64,000 nucleotides of DNA, from positions 1 to 64,000 of the forward strand of contig NZ_BMRT01000014.1 of the NCBI RefSeq assembly GCF_014648775.1, read 5' to 3'. Made by a program: the position numbers and the translations under genes. The notes under the pieces are model-generated. The model was not told where the DNA came from, ran no database searches, and saw only the letters and a program-made list of their open reading frames with translations. The stretch is from Streptomyces abikoensis. GTDB taxonomy: Bacteria; Actinomycetota; Actinomycetes; Streptomycetales; Streptomycetaceae. Of this stretch, positions 33,620 through 43,136 are shown one piece after another; position 1 is the stretch's first letter, and each line of letters opens with the position of its first letter.

Positions 33620-34644
33620 CAGGAGGCCTCCTCGTGGAGGTCCAGGCCGATGTCCAGGATCGGGGAGGAGTGGGTCAGCGAGCCGACGGCCAGGTAGTCG
33701 ACGCCGGTCTCGGCGTAGGCGCGGGCGTTGTCCAGGGTCAGCCGGCCCGAGGACTCCAGCTTGGAGCGGCCCGCGACGAGCTCGACGGCCTCGCGGGTCA
33801 GCTCGACGCTGAAGTTGTCCAGCATGATCAGGTCCGCGCCCTCGGCGAGGACCGGCGGGATCTGGTCGAGCCGGTCCACCTCGACCTCGATGTCCACGTC
33901 CGGGAACTCCTGGCGCACGGCCCGGAACGCCTCGGCGACACCGCCGGCGGCGATCACGTGGTTGTCCTTCACCAGCGCGGCGTCGGACAGCGACATGCGG
34001 TGGTTGACGCCGCCGCCGCAGCGGACCGCGTACTTCTCCAGCGCGCGCAGCCCGACGGTGGTCTTGCGGGTGTCGCGGACGGCGGCGCCGGTGCCCTCCA
34101 GGGCGTCGGCCCAAGCGCGGGTGGCGGTGGCGATGCCGGAGAGGTGGCAGAGGATGTTGAGCATGCTGCGCTCGGCGGTGAGCAGGTCCGTGGTGCGGGT
34201 ACGGACGGTCAGCAGCTTCTGGCCCGCCTCCACCCGGTCGCCGTCCTCGACGTGCCGCTCGACCTCGAACTCGTCGGTGCAGGCCACCGAGAGGATGGCC
34301 TCGGCGATGCGCAGACCGGCGACCGTGCCGGCCTCGCGGGCGGTGAAGTCACCGGAGGCGACGGCGTCCTCGGGGACGGTCGCGAAGGTGGTGATGTCCT
34401 TGCCGCCGTCGAGGTCCTCCTCGATGGCGAGGTGGGCGAGGTCCTCGACCTGGAGCGGGTCCAGCCCGGCCGCGACCAGCAGCCGGACGAGCTCGGGGTC
34501 GAGCCCGCACTCGAAGGCGTCCGCTTCGTAGTCCCCGCCGGAGCAGCCGCAGGCGTCGCCGCAGCCGCCGGTCGCCTCGGGCTCGGCGGCTTCCCGGCCG
34601 GAACGGCCGATCTGGTGGAGGGGGGCGTCTTCGGGGGTACTCAC
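33619..34644 (-). CDS. nadC: quinolinate phosphoribosyltransferase (nicotinate-nucleotide diphosphorylase)
   Basis: NadC converts quinolinate and PRPP to nicotinate mononucleotide. Translating from the internal GTG 34644 gives 341 aa. AAGGAG lies 6 nt upstream, an excellent ribosome site. Features are a Cys-rich N-terminal extension ([13 protein letters not shown]), then the catalytic barrel with [47 protein letters not shown] and [20 protein letters not shown]. The frame is open upstream all the way through nadB, so a longer fusion can also be made (see the nadB entry). Confidence 0.93.
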   Translation of the reverse strand: MSTPEDAPLHQIGRSGREAAEPEATGGCGDACGCSGGDYEADAFECGLDPELVRLLVAAGLDPLQVEDLAHLAIEEDLDGGKDITTFATVPEDAVASGDFTAREAGTVAGLRIAEAILSVACTDEFEVERHVEDGDRVEAGQKLLTVRTRTTDLLTAERSMLNILCHLSGIATATRAWADALEGTGAAVRDTRKTTVGLRALEKYAVRCGGGVNHRMSLSDAALVKDNHVIAAGGVAEAFRAVRQEFPDVDIEVEVDRLDQIPPVLAEGADLIMLDNFSVELTREAVELVAGRSKLESSGRLTLDNARAYAETGVDYLAVGSLTHSSPILDIGLDLHEEAS

Positions 34645-36369
34645 GCTGTTCTCCTTGGGGGCGGAGGCAGATACGGGCTGCGATACGGGCTCTACGGGCG
34701 GGAACGCGGCCGACCCGGTGGTGGCGACCGCGAGGGTGCGGTCGGGGCGCAGCGTCACCAGGAGGTGACGGCGGGAGTGGGCGTCGTCGCGGTCGGGGAA
34801 GTCCTCGCGCCAGTGGCAGCCGCGGGTCTCCTCACGGCGGAGGGCGGCGGCGACGAGGACCTGGGCGACGAGGAGGAGGTTGGTCGTCTCCCAGGCGTCG
34901 GTACCGGGGACGGGCTGTTTGTCGGTGGCTTCCTCGCGGATGCGGGTCAGCTGCGCTGCGGCTTCTTCCAGGCTTCGGCGTGAGCGGAGGACTCCGGCGC
35001 CCATCGTCATGGCGCGCTGGATTTCGGGCCGCGCCTCGGGGGCGATCAGGAGTGCTTCCGGCTCTCCCGCCGTCGGGGGGTTTTCTCCCACCCGCTCACC
35101 CGTTGCCCCGAATACGTCGGGCTTCGGGGATGTGATGTCCTCCGCTATGCGTTCCGCGAAGACCAGGCCCTCCAGGAGGGAGTTGGACGCCAGGCGGTTC
35201 GCGCCGTGGACCCCCGTGCAGGCGACCTCGCCGCACGCGTAGAGGCCCGGCACGGTCGTCCGGCCGCGCAGGTCCGTGCGGACGCCGCCCGAGGCGTAGT
35301 GCGCGGCGGGCGAGACGGGGACGAGGTCGGTCACCGGGTCGATGCCGTGCGCCCGGCAGGCCGCCAGGATCGTGGGGAAGCGGCGCTCCCACTTCTCCCG
35401 GCCGAAGTGGCGGGCGTCCAGGTACATGTGCTCGGCGCCCGTCTCGCGCATGCGCCGCATGATGCCCTTGGCGACGATGTCGCGCGGGGCGAGCTCGGCC
35501 AGCTCGTGCGCGCCGAGCATGAAGCGGTCGCCGTCGGCGTCCACCAGATGGGCGCCCTCGCCGCGGACGGCCTCCGAGACCAGGGGCTGCTGGCCCTCGG
35601 CGTCGGGGCCGAGCCACAGCACGGTCGGGTGGAACTGGACGAACTCCAGGTCGGAGACCTCGGCGCCGGCACGCAGGGCGAGGGCGACGCCGTCGCCGGT
35701 GGAGACGGCGGGGTTGGTGGTGGCGGAGAAGACCTGGCCCATGCCGCCGGTGGCCAGGACGACGGAGCGGGCGCGGACGGCGCCGACGCCGTCGTGCTGC
35801 CCCTCGCCCATGACGTGGAGGGAGACGCCCGCCGCGCGGCCCTCGGCGTCCTTGAGGAGGTCGAGGACGAGGGCGTGCTCGATGGTCTTGATGCCCGCCG
35901 CGCGCACGGCGTCGACGAGGGCGCGGGAGATCTCGGCGCCGGTGGCGTCGCCTCCGGCGTGGGCGATGCGGTCGCGGTGGTGGCCGCCCTCGCGGGTCAG
36001 CAGGATCTCGCCGGTGCCGGCGTCGGTGTCGAAGCGGGCTCCGGTGGCGATGAGGCGGCGCACGGCGTCGGGACCCTCGGTGACCAGGACCCGGACGGCC
36101 TCCTCCGAGCAGAGGCCCGCGCCCGCGACGAGGGTGTCGTCGAGGTGCTGCTCCGGGGTGTCGCCGTCGCCGAGGGCGGCCGCTATGCCGCCCTGGGCCC
36201 AGCGGGTGGAGCCGTCGTCGAGGCACGCCTTGGTGACGACGGCGACGCGTCCGCCGGCCGCCGCGCAGCGCAGCGCCACGGTCAGGCCCGCCACGCCGGA
36301 GCCGACGACCACGACGTCGGCGTCGACGGACCAGCCGGGGCGGGGTGCGTGGAGTCGTATGCCGGTCAT
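33619..36369 (-). CDS. nadB: L-aspartate oxidase reading frame, continuous with nadC (possible NadB-NadC fusion)
   Basis: From ATG 36369 one frame of 916 codons runs without a stop. Residues 1 to about 555 are NadB: FAD-binding [65 protein letters not shown], and [19 protein letters not shown]. NadB oxidises aspartate to iminoaspartate using FAD. Residues 576-916 are NadC. In streptomycetes I know, nadB stops before nadC; here the linker ([20 protein letters not shown]) lacks one. Either a bifunctional 916-aa protein is made, or both proteins are, since nadC has its own strong start. ATGA overlap with panC upstream. Confidence 0.9.
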   Translation of the reverse strand: MTGIRLHAPRPGWSVDADVVVVGSGVAGLTVALRCAAAGGRVAVVTKACLDDGSTRWAQGGIAAALGDGDTPEQHLDDTLVAGAGLCSEEAVRVLVTEGPDAVRRLIATGARFDTDAGTGEILLTREGGHHRDRIAHAGGDATGAEISRALVDAVRAAGIKTIEHALVLDLLKDAEGRAAGVSLHVMGEGQHDGVGAVRARSVVLATGGMGQVFSATTNPAVSTGDGVALALRAGAEVSDLEFVQFHPTVLWLGPDAEGQQPLVSEAVRGEGAHLVDADGDRFMLGAHELAELAPRDIVAKGIMRRMRETGAEHMYLDARHFGREKWERRFPTILAACRAHGIDPVTDLVPVSPAAHYASGGVRTDLRGRTTVPGLYACGEVACTGVHGANRLASNSLLEGLVFAERIAEDITSPKPDVFGATGERVGENPPTAGEPEALLIAPEARPEIQRAMTMGAGVLRSRRSLEEAAAQLTRIREEATDKQPVPGTDAWETTNLLLVAQVLVAAALRREETRGCHWREDFPDRDDAHSRRHLLVTLRPDRTLAVATTGSAAFPPVEPVSQPVSASAPKENSVSTPEDAPLHQIGRSGREAAEPEATGGCGDACGCSGGDYEADAFECGLDPELVRLLVAAGLDPLQVEDLAHLAIEEDLDGGKDITTFATVPEDAVASGDFTAREAGTVAGLRIAEAILSVACTDEFEVERHVEDGDRVEAGQKLLTVRTRTTDLLTAERSMLNILCHLSGIATATRAWADALEGTGAAVRDTRKTTVGLRALEKYAVRCGGGVNHRMSLSDAALVKDNHVIAAGGVAEAFRAVRQEFPDVDIEVEVDRLDQIPPVLAEGADLIMLDNFSVELTREAVELVAGRSKLESSGRLTLDNARAYAETGVDYLAVGSLTHSSPILDIGLDLHEEAS

Positions 36370-37232
36370 CGCGCCGCTCCGACGGTGAGGGGGATGTTGT
36401 CGATCAGACGGGTGGTGCCCACCTTGGCGGCGACGGCGAGGATGGCCTCGCCGGTGTAGTCGTCGGGGACCTCGGTGAAGTCGGAGGGGTCGACGAGCGC
36501 CAGGTAGTCGAGGCGGAGCGGGGGCTCCAGCCGGGCCGCGCCGTCCAGGACGGCCAGGGCGGAGCGCCGGACGGGGGCCGGGCCCTCGGCGGCCGAGGCG
36601 CCGGCGGTGAGGAGGGCGCGGGAGAGCTCCAGCGCCGTGGCCCGGTCGGCTTCGGAGAGGTAGCGGTTGCGGCTGGAGAGGGCGAGGTTGTCGCCCTCGC
36701 GGACCGTGGGCACTCCCACGATCTCCACGGGGAAGTTGAGGTCGCGCGCCATGCGGCGGATCAGGGCGAGCTGTTGGGCGTCCTTCTGCCCGAACAGCGC
36801 GACGTCCGGCAGGGTCAGGTGGAGGAGCTTGCCGACGACGGTGAGGACGCCGTCGAAGTGGCCGGGGCGGCTGGCGCCTTCGAGGCGCTCGCCCATGGGG
36901 CCGGCGGTGATCCGCACCTGGGGCTCGCCGCCGGGGTAGACCTCGTCGACGGAGGGGGCGAAGACGGCGTCGGCGCCGGCCTGCCCGGCGATCGCCACGT
37001 CGGCGTCGAGGGTGCGCGGGTAGCGGTCGAGGTCCTCGCCGGCGCCGAACTGGAGCGGGTTGACGAAGACGGTGACGACGACCTGGCCCGTCGGGCCCAC
37101 CAGCCGGCGCGCCTCGCGGACGAGGGTGGCGTGGCCCTCGTGGAGGGCGCCCATGGTCATGACGACCGCGCGGCGGCCGTCGCGCGGGAGGGTGTGCAGC
37201 TCCTTCGCGGTACGGATGAGCTGGGGGGTCAC
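36366..37232 (-). CDS. panC: pantothenate synthetase
   Basis: PanC joins pantoate and beta-alanine with ATP. The 288-aa protein has the HxGH nucleotide motif in [51 protein letters not shown] (pantoate site), the [17 protein letters not shown] segment and the KMSKS-like [10 protein letters not shown]. Its GTG start overlaps the upstream DUF2520-like stop (GTGA), and its stop overlaps the nadB start (ATGA), so translation is coupled throughout. Confidence 0.96.
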   Translation of the reverse strand: MTPQLIRTAKELHTLPRDGRRAVVMTMGALHEGHATLVREARRLVGPTGQVVVTVFVNPLQFGAGEDLDRYPRTLDADVAIAGQAGADAVFAPSVDEVYPGGEPQVRITAGPMGERLEGASRPGHFDGVLTVVGKLLHLTLPDVALFGQKDAQQLALIRRMARDLNFPVEIVGVPTVREGDNLALSSRNRYLSEADRATALELSRALLTAGASAAEGPAPVRRSALAVLDGAARLEPPLRLDYLALVDPSDFTEVPDDYTGEAILAVAAKVGTTRLIDNIPLTVGAAR

Positions 37233-38149
37233 TGGTTGCCTCCGTCCGCGAGGACACCGAGCAGGTCCTCCGCAAGTTCCGGCTTGAGCAGGCCGTGCGC
37301 GAGGGCGCGGTCCGCGGTGGTGCGGGCCATCGCCAGGTATCCGGCGACGGCTCCGGGAGCGTGGGCGCGCAGCTCGGCGACGTGGGCCGCGACCGTGCCG
37401 GCGTCGCCTCGGGCGACCGGGCCGGTGAGGGCGGCGTCGCCGCTGCGCAGGGCGTTGTCCAGGGCGGCGCCCAGGAGCGGGCCGAGCATCCGGGCGGGGT
37501 GCTCGACCCCGGCGGTGCGCAGCAGGTCCATGCTCTGGGCGACGAGGGTGACGAGGTGGTTGGCGCCGATGGCGAGGGCCGCGTGGTAGAGCGGGCGGGC
37601 GCTCTCCTCGATCCACTCGGGCTCGCCGCCCATCTCGATGACCAGCGCCTCGGCGGCCAGCCGCAGCTCCTGGGGGGCGGTGACGCCGAAGGAGCAGCCG
37701 GCCAGCCGCTGGACGTCCACGGGGGTGCCGGTGAACGTCATCGCGGGGTGGAGGGCCAGCGGCAGGGCGCCGACGCGGGTGGCCGGGTCGAGGACGGCGG
37801 TGCCGTGCCGGCCGGAGGTGTGGACGAGGAGCTGGCCGGGGCGGACGGCGCCGGTCTCGGCGAGCCCGGCGACCAGGCCCGGCAGGGCGTCGTCGGGCAC
37901 GGTCAGCAGGACCAGCTCGGCGTGGGCGAGCACATCGGCGGGCGCCATGACGGGCACGTCCGGCAGCATGGCGGCCGCGCGCCGCAGCGAGGCGTCGGAG
38001 ACGCCCGAGACGGCGACGGGGCGGTGCCCGGCGAGCTGGAGGGACGCGGCCAGGGCGGGGCCGACACGGCCGGCGCCGACCACGCCGACGGTGAGCCTGG
38101 CGGGGCGGTCCTGGGGGCTCGTGTGCTCGGAGGAGAGGTGTGCGTTCAC
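37229..38149 (-). CDS. Rossmann-fold, DUF2520-type oxidoreductase-like protein
   Basis: A 306-aa protein: NAD(P)-binding Rossmann fold at the N-terminus ([20 protein letters not shown], then [17 protein letters not shown]) and a C-terminal helical DUF2520 domain ([40 protein letters not shown]), the layout of short NADP-dependent ketopantoate-reductase-like proteins. It heads the panC-nadB-nadC-coaX operon; a ketopantoate reduction role would fit but is not proven by sequence, as it is not canonical PanE. Confidence 0.85.
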   Translation of the reverse strand: MNAHLSSEHTSPQDRPARLTVGVVGAGRVGPALAASLQLAGHRPVAVSGVSDASLRRAAAMLPDVPVMAPADVLAHAELVLLTVPDDALPGLVAGLAETGAVRPGQLLVHTSGRHGTAVLDPATRVGALPLALHPAMTFTGTPVDVQRLAGCSFGVTAPQELRLAAEALVIEMGGEPEWIEESARPLYHAALAIGANHLVTLVAQSMDLLRTAGVEHPARMLGPLLGAALDNALRSGDAALTGPVARGDAGTVAAHVAELRAHAPGAVAGYLAMARTTADRALAHGLLKPELAEDLLGVLADGGNQ

Positions 38150-38296
38150 GCGGCGGGATGCCTTCCGTTCCAGTCCGCGGGGGTACCGGACGATTCCTTT
38201 GTCATGCTACGCGAGGCGCGTCGGGCGGTCCCGGGCCGTCCCCAGCCCTGTGGATAACTCGTTGCTCCTGTCGTACCCGCCCACGATGATCCCCTC

Positions 38297-39529
38297 ATGG
38301 CAGACGACCTCGTGGCGGACGACCTCATGGCAGACGAACAGAAAACCGGGCACCCGGTGGACCCGCCGGTGGACCGGGCCCGCAGGTTGGCCGCGTTGCG
38401 CGGCGCCGAGCGGGTCCTGTCGGGCCACTCGCTCGCCCTGACGATCGGCGACAGGCTGGCCCGGCTGGCCGCCGAGGCCCCGGAGGCGTACGACCTCGGC
38501 GAGGGCGTCGACCTCTACGGCGACGGGGTCGTGGAGGAGCTGGAGCGCCGGGTCGCCGGGCTACTGGGCATGGAGGCCGCCGCCTTCTTCCCCACCGGGA
38601 CGATGGCCCAGCAGGTGGCCCTGCGCTGCTGGGCGGGGCGCACGGGCAGCCCGGTCGTGGCCGCGCACCCGCTGTCGCACCTGGAGGTCCACGAGCGGAA
38701 CGCGTACGCGACGGTCACCGGCCTGCGCACCGTCCATCCCACGAGCGATCCCCGGCCGCCGACGGCCGAGGAGATCCGGGAGCTGGACGAGCCGTTCGGC
38801 ACGCTGACGCTGGAGCTGCCCTTGCGGGACGCGGGTTTCGTGCTCCCCACGTGGGAGGAGCTGACGGAGGCGGTGGCGGCCGCCCGCGACCGTGACGCGG
38901 TGGTGCACTTCGACGGGGCGCGGCTGTGGGAGTGCGCCTCGCACTTCGGGGTGGAGCTGCCGGAGATCGCCGCGCTCGCGGACTCGGTGTACGTCTCGCT
39001 CTACAAGTCCCTCGACGGCATATCGGGGGCCGTGCTGGCGGGCCCGTCCTCGTTCGTGGAGGAGGCGAAGGCCTGGCGCCACCGGTACGGGGGCACGCTC
39101 TTCCAGCAGTGGCCCGTGGCGCTCGCCGGGCTCGCGGGGCTGGATCGCGAGCTGCCCCGGCTGCCGGCGTACGTGGCGCACGCCAAGGTGGTCGCGGAGG
39201 CCCTGAAGGACGCCTTCCGCGCGGCGGGGGTGCCGTGGTTCCGGGTGCATCCGGACGTGCCGCACACCCATCAGTTCCAGGTGTGGCTGCCGTATCCGCC
39301 GGAGGCGCTGACGGCGGCGGGGGTGCGGCTCGCGGAGGAGACCGGCACGTGGGTGTTCAACCGCTGGGACGCGGCCCCGGTGCCCGGGTTGGCCGTCACC
39401 GAGGTCACCGTCGCCGCGTCAGCGCTCGCATGGACTCCCGCAGCCGTTCGCGACGCGGTCGGGGCGCTCCTGGAGCGACTGGACCGGCTGGACGGGGGCG
39501 GGGGCGGGGGCGGCGCTCCGGTCGGCTGA
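38297..39529 (+). CDS. low-specificity threonine aldolase-like beta-eliminating lyase
   Basis: A 410-aa PLP enzyme of the threonine aldolase family, which cleaves threonine or allo-threonine to glycine and acetaldehyde. Key parts are VEELERRVAGLLGMEAAAFF, FPTGTMAQQVALRCWAGR, VVHFDGARLWECASHFGVEL and the PLP lysine in SLYKSLDGISGAVLAG. The start region is a 15-bp repeat: the first codons spell MADDL, VADDL, MADEQ, giving start codons at 38297, 38312 and 38327. No ribosome site precedes any. Its 3' end overlaps, antisense, the small gene at 39419. Confidence 0.9.
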   Translation: MADDLVADDLMADEQKTGHPVDPPVDRARRLAALRGAERVLSGHSLALTIGDRLARLAAEAPEAYDLGEGVDLYGDGVVEELERRVAGLLGMEAAAFFPTGTMAQQVALRCWAGRTGSPVVAAHPLSHLEVHERNAYATVTGLRTVHPTSDPRPPTAEEIRELDEPFGTLTLELPLRDAGFVLPTWEELTEAVAAARDRDAVVHFDGARLWECASHFGVELPEIAALADSVYVSLYKSLDGISGAVLAGPSSFVEEAKAWRHRYGGTLFQQWPVALAGLAGLDRELPRLPAYVAHAKVVAEALKDAFRAAGVPWFRVHPDVPHTHQFQVWLPYPPEALTAAGVRLAEETGTWVFNRWDAAPVPGLAVTEVTVAASALAWTPAAVRDAVGALLERLDRLDGGGGGGGAPVG

Positions 39530-39772
39530 CGGGCGGGCGGCGGCCACCGTTCGTACGGGGCGGGCCGGGCGGAGGGCCGTCGTCCATCGGGCCCAACGGG
39601 TCCAACGCGCCCGTCGGGCGGCGACGCGCTCGTCGACGACGGCCAGGAAGGCCCACCACGTGCGGAGTTCCCGGACGGCCTGACGGTCGCCGGTGCCCGG
39701 CGCGGGCGGCGGGGTCTCACCGTGGCGGGCGGTGCGGTACAGGTCGAGCAGGTATTGCTGGTTCGCGCTCAT
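39419..39772 (-). CDS. small conserved-looking protein, unknown function
   Basis: A 117-aa product beginning MSANQQYLLDLYRTARHGET, after a GGAGGG ribosome site. This N-terminus is one I associate with short streptomycete proteins of unknown function. The N-terminal 45 residues look structured; the rest is Arg/Trp/Ala/Pro-rich. The last 110 bp overlap, antisense, the end of the threonine aldolase gene, so the C-terminus may be spurious or the gene shorter. Moderate support. Confidence 0.5.
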   Translation of the reverse strand: MSANQQYLLDLYRTARHGETPPPAPGTGDRQAVRELRTWWAFLAVVDERVAARRARWTRWARWTTALRPARPVRTVAAARPSADRSAAPAPAPVQPVQSLQERPDRVANGCGSPCER

Positions 39773-39872
39773 GCCCTCCACCGTGCGGCCCGGCCCGCCC
39801 GTTCGGCGCGTGAATTGACGAGGACCGTCAATCGGCGGCCCGACCTGCGAAAAAGGAAGGCACGATGGCGGC

Positions 39873-40991
39873 ATGAGCGTGACGATCGACATCGCGGGCC
39901 TGCCGGCCGAGCGGCTGGTCTTCCGGCCCTCCCCGCTGGCCGAGCTGTGCACCGCCCTCCACGCCCTGGCCGAGCCCGGGCACCACCCCGGGCTCCACGG
40001 CTGGACCACCGCGACGAACGCGGGGCTCAAGCCGGACCTCGCCGACCGGCTGTGCGAGGCGGACTTCCTGTGGAGCTCGACCTTCTCCGACATCTCCCAC
40101 GCCTTCGCCGCCCTCCCCGAGACGAACGGCCAGCCCGGCGCCACCCTCGCCGAGGACCTGGACATGATGGACCGGCTGGACGACGAGCTGTTCGTCGACG
40201 CCGCCCTGGAGATCTCCTGCTCCAGCAAATACACCCTGCGCGGCCCGTCGCCGCTGGTGAACGCGCAGATCCGCGAGCAGGCCCTGGAGCGCGCCACCGC
40301 GCGCGGCCCCCGCCAGCTGGAGTTCGCCAAGCGGCTGCTCCAGGACCCCCCGGCGGTCCGGGCCTGGCTGCGGCGGCTGTTCGAGGACTGCGCGGACGCG
40401 TTCTTCAACGACGTCTGGCAGCGGGTGCGCGTCCAGCTCGCGAGCGACGCCCGCCACAAGACGGAGGTCCTGCGGCGCAAGGGCCTCGCCGAGGCCCTCG
40501 CCGAGGTCTCACCCGCCGTGACGCTGGCCCCCGACGGCTCCCGGATCGTCGTCGACAAGCTCACCAGCGGCCATACGACCGCCGTCGACCCGGCCGTCGG
40601 CGCGGGCGTCACGTTCGTCCCGTCGTCCCTCGGCTGGCCCCATCTGTGGGTGCTGCACGCCCCCGGCTGGCGGCCGACGATCCACTACCCGGTGGCCGCC
40701 CCCGAGCTTCCCGGGCCGCAGTCCCTCGACCTGCTCACCCTCCGGCTGGAGGCGCTGGCGCACCCGATGCGGATCAGGATGTGCCGCTATCTGGCGCGGG
40801 CCGCGTTCACCACGGGCGAGCTGGCGGCCGCGCACGAAGTGAGCGCGCCGGAGGTGTCCCGGCACATCGCGGTGCTGAAGAAGGCGGGGCTGATCACTAC
40901 GCGGCGGCGCGGGCGGTATGTGCTTCATCAGCTGGATCTGACGGTGGTGGCGCGGCTGGGGAGCGACTTTCTTGAAGGGGTGCTTCGCTGA
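39873..40991 (+). CDS. ArsR family regulator with DUF5937-type domain
   Basis: A 372-aa protein. Residues 1-285 match the DUF5937-type N-terminal domain (VFRPSPLAELCTALHALAEP, HHPGLHGWTT, FFNDVWQRVRVQLASDAR) seen in streptomycete regulators. The C-terminus is an ArsR-like winged helix: LTLRLEALAHPMRIRMCRYL, then HEVSAPEVSRHIAVLKKAGL and RGRYVLHQLDL. The ligand is unknown. ATG 39873 has AGGAAGGCACG upstream. It stands alone, ended by a repeat-borne terminator shared with the leftward two-component system. Confidence 0.85.
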   Translation: MSVTIDIAGLPAERLVFRPSPLAELCTALHALAEPGHHPGLHGWTTATNAGLKPDLADRLCEADFLWSSTFSDISHAFAALPETNGQPGATLAEDLDMMDRLDDELFVDAALEISCSSKYTLRGPSPLVNAQIREQALERATARGPRQLEFAKRLLQDPPAVRAWLRRLFEDCADAFFNDVWQRVRVQLASDARHKTEVLRRKGLAEALAEVSPAVTLAPDGSRIVVDKLTSGHTTAVDPAVGAGVTFVPSSLGWPHLWVLHAPGWRPTIHYPVAAPELPGPQSLDLLTLRLEALAHPMRIRMCRYLARAAFTTGELAAAHEVSAPEVSRHIAVLKKAGLITTRRRGRYVLHQLDLTVVARLGSDFLEGVLR

Positions 40992-41085
40992 GCCAGCCGG
41001 TCACCTGCGGGCCGGTGGGGGGCCGATCGCGCCCACGCGGCGGTAGCCGCATATCGACACAGCCCCGCGCCCCTTCGGGGCGCAC
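40992..41085. repeat. streptomycete intergenic repeat with terminator hairpin
   Basis: Words CACCTGCGGGCCGGTGGGGG, GCGCCCACGCGGCGGTAGCC and the final hairpin GCGCCCC-TTC-GGGGCGC (41067-41083) recur at streptomycete gene ends; a related copy ends disA at about 13780-13840. It separates convergent genes and should terminate both. Confidence 0.75.
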
Positions 41086-41087
41086 CC

Positions 41088-41765
41088 TCAGTGCGCGGGT
41101 CCTCCACCCGCCCGGACCAGGCCCGTCTCGTACGCCATCACCACCACCTGTACCCGGTCCCGCAGGCCCAGCTTGGTGAGGATGCGGCCCACGTGCGTCT
41201 TCACCGTCGCCTCCGACAGCACCAGCCGCGCCGCGATCTCGCCGTTGGACAGGCCCTGCGCCACCAGCAGCATCACCTCGCGCTCCCGGTCCGTGAGCCG
41301 GCTGATCTCCGCGCTGGTGGGCTCGGGGCCCGCGCTGGGCAGCATCGGGGTGAAGCGGTCCAGCAGCCGGCGGGTGGTGCTGGGCGCGACCACCGCGTCA
41401 CCGCTGTGCACCGCCCGGATCGCGCCCAGCAGCTCGGCGGGCGGCACGTCCTTGAGCATGAAGCCGCTCGCGCCGGCCTTCAGCGCGGAGAAGGCGTACT
41501 CGTCGAGGTCGAAGGTGGTGAGGATCAGCACCTTCGGCGGGTTCTCGCCCAGGCAGATCCGGCGGGTGGCCTCCACGCCGTCCATGTGCGGCATGCGGAC
41601 GTCCATCAGGATGACGTCCACCTCGGTGCCCTCCAGCGCCTTCAGGGCCTCCACGCCGTCCCCGGCCTCGGCGACGACCTCCATGTCCGGCTGGGCTGCC
41701 AGCACCATGCGGAATCCGGTACGGAGCAGTACCTGGTCATCGACGAGGAGCACTCGGATCGACAT
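41088..41765 (-). CDS. NarL/FixJ-type response regulator
   Basis: A 225-aa regulator: receiver with acidic pair DD near residues 9-10 and phospho-acceptor Asp in VDVILMDVRMPHMDG, Lys in GFMLKDVPP, then a LuxR helix-turn-helix (LTDREREVMLLVAQGLSNGE, then VLSEATVKTHVGRILTKLGL). It pairs with the sensor kinase 53 bp upstream on the same strand. Likely targets and signal cannot be deduced; no efflux or resistance gene is adjacent. Confidence 0.94.
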   Translation of the reverse strand: MSIRVLLVDDQVLLRTGFRMVLAAQPDMEVVAEAGDGVEALKALEGTEVDVILMDVRMPHMDGVEATRRICLGENPPKVLILTTFDLDEYAFSALKAGASGFMLKDVPPAELLGAIRAVHSGDAVVAPSTTRRLLDRFTPMLPSAGPEPTSAEISRLTDREREVMLLVAQGLSNGEIAARLVLSEATVKTHVGRILTKLGLRDRVQVVVMAYETGLVRAGGGPAH

Positions 41766-41818
41766 GCGGGGTCCCTTTCAGAGGCGTACGACGAATCAAA
41801 CCTGATGGCCCGAGGGTT

Positions 41819-43015
41819 TCAGCGGCCGGACCTGGCCGGGAGCAGCACACTGATCCGGAAGCCGCCGCCGGGTCGCGGCCCCGCGTCCAGCGTGCCGCCC
41901 ACCATGCCGACGCGCTCGCGCATACCGATCAGACCGTGTCCCATGCCGTCGGCGCCACCGTCCTCGTACAGCTCGTGCTGCGCGCCCCGGCCGTCGTCCT
42001 CGACCAGCAGGCCCAGGCCGTCGTCGAAGTACGTCAGCCGGACGCTCGCGCCGACGTCCGGGCCGCCGTGCTTGCGGGTGTTGGTCAGCGCTTCCTGGAC
42101 GATCCGGTAGGCCGTCAGCTCCACGCCGCTCGGCAGCGGCCGCGGCGCGCCCTCGACGGTGAACTCCACCGGCAGCCCCGCGCCCCGCACCTGCTCGACG
42201 AGCTCGCCGATCTGCTCCACGTCCGGCTGCGGCACATACGTCTCACCGCTCTCCCCGCCCTCCTCCGTGCGCAGCACGCCCAGCAGGCGGCGCATCTCGG
42301 TGAGGGCCTTGCGGCCGGTGCTGGAGATCGTCTCCAGGGCCTGCTTGGCCTGCTCCGGCGAGGCGTCCAGGACGTAGGCGGCGCCGTCGGCCTGCACCAC
42401 CATCACCGACACGTTGTGGGCGACGACGTCGTGGAGCTCGCGGGCGATGCGCGCCCGCTCGGCGGTCACCGCCATCTTCGCCTGCTGCTCGCGCTCCTTC
42501 TCCAGGCGCGTGGCGCGCTCCTCCAGCTGCGCCCAATAGGCGCGGCGGGTGCGCATCGAGTCGCCGAGGACCCAGGCGAGGATGAACGGGACGCTGAGGA
42601 ACGCCGCGCCCAGCACGGCGTTGCCCACCTCGCTGTGCGGCGCGGGCCAGCGGACGGCGGAGATCGGCGCCGCCAGCAGACCGCCCACCAGCGCGAACCG
42701 CGACGCCCAGCGCGTATTGCCGGAGGCGACCGTGTAGATGATGACCAGCATCGCGAAATCCGCGATGTCCGGCGAGACGCCGAAGACGACCTGGCCCACC
42801 CCGGTCGCGGCCGTCAGCAGCAGCATCTTCTCCGGCCAGCGGCGGCGCAGCGCGATCACCGCGCAGAGCGCGAAGGCCGCGAGGACCTTGAGCGCCGTCG
42901 GCCCCTGCCCGCTCCCCTCGGCGATGGACAGCGCGCTGAGCCCCAGCAGCAGGAGGGCCCAGAAGGTGTCCACACCGGTGGGGTGTCTGCGGAGGAAGTC
43001 GTAGAGGCGCTGCAC
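41819..43015 (-). CDS. HisKA_3-type sensor histidine kinase
   Basis: A 398-aa membrane kinase with five or so hydrophobic segments in the first 150 residues and no large external loop, then a HisKA_3 dimerisation region (ERARIARELHDVVAHNVSVM, His in ELHDVVAH) and an ATPase domain with IVQEALTNTRKHG and DDGRGAQHE. The sensing part is probably in the membrane. GTG 43015 (VQRLYDFLRRHPTGVDTFWA) is preferred over the 11-codon-longer start, because the start peptide is typical. Cognate to the NarL-type regulator downstream. Confidence 0.92.
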   Translation of the reverse strand: MQRLYDFLRRHPTGVDTFWALLLLGLSALSIAEGSGQGPTALKVLAAFALCAVIALRRRWPEKMLLLTAATGVGQVVFGVSPDIADFAMLVIIYTVASGNTRWASRFALVGGLLAAPISAVRWPAPHSEVGNAVLGAAFLSVPFILAWVLGDSMRTRRAYWAQLEERATRLEKEREQQAKMAVTAERARIARELHDVVAHNVSVMVVQADGAAYVLDASPEQAKQALETISSTGRKALTEMRRLLGVLRTEEGGESGETYVPQPDVEQIGELVEQVRGAGLPVEFTVEGAPRPLPSGVELTAYRIVQEALTNTRKHGGPDVGASVRLTYFDDGLGLLVEDDGRGAQHELYEDGGADGMGHGLIGMRERVGMVGGTLDAGPRPGGGFRISVLLPARSGR

Positions 43016-43136
43016 GTCACCCAGCGTAGGCACGCCGGGTCGCCGCACGGGTCAGCCCGGCGATCGATCCGGTCGGTTTCCGTCTACTCCCCAAGGTGGA
43101 GGGCGGGTGTCCGGTGGGCCCGCTTAACGTGTGCGT

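Noticed and set aside
33619-37275. A single 1,218-aa gene spanning panC-antisense sequence, nadB and nadC
   Set aside because: The frame before 36369 lies within the true panC reading region and shows Arg/Pro/His-rich shadow composition. The real NadB start is the ATG giving [13 protein letters not shown].
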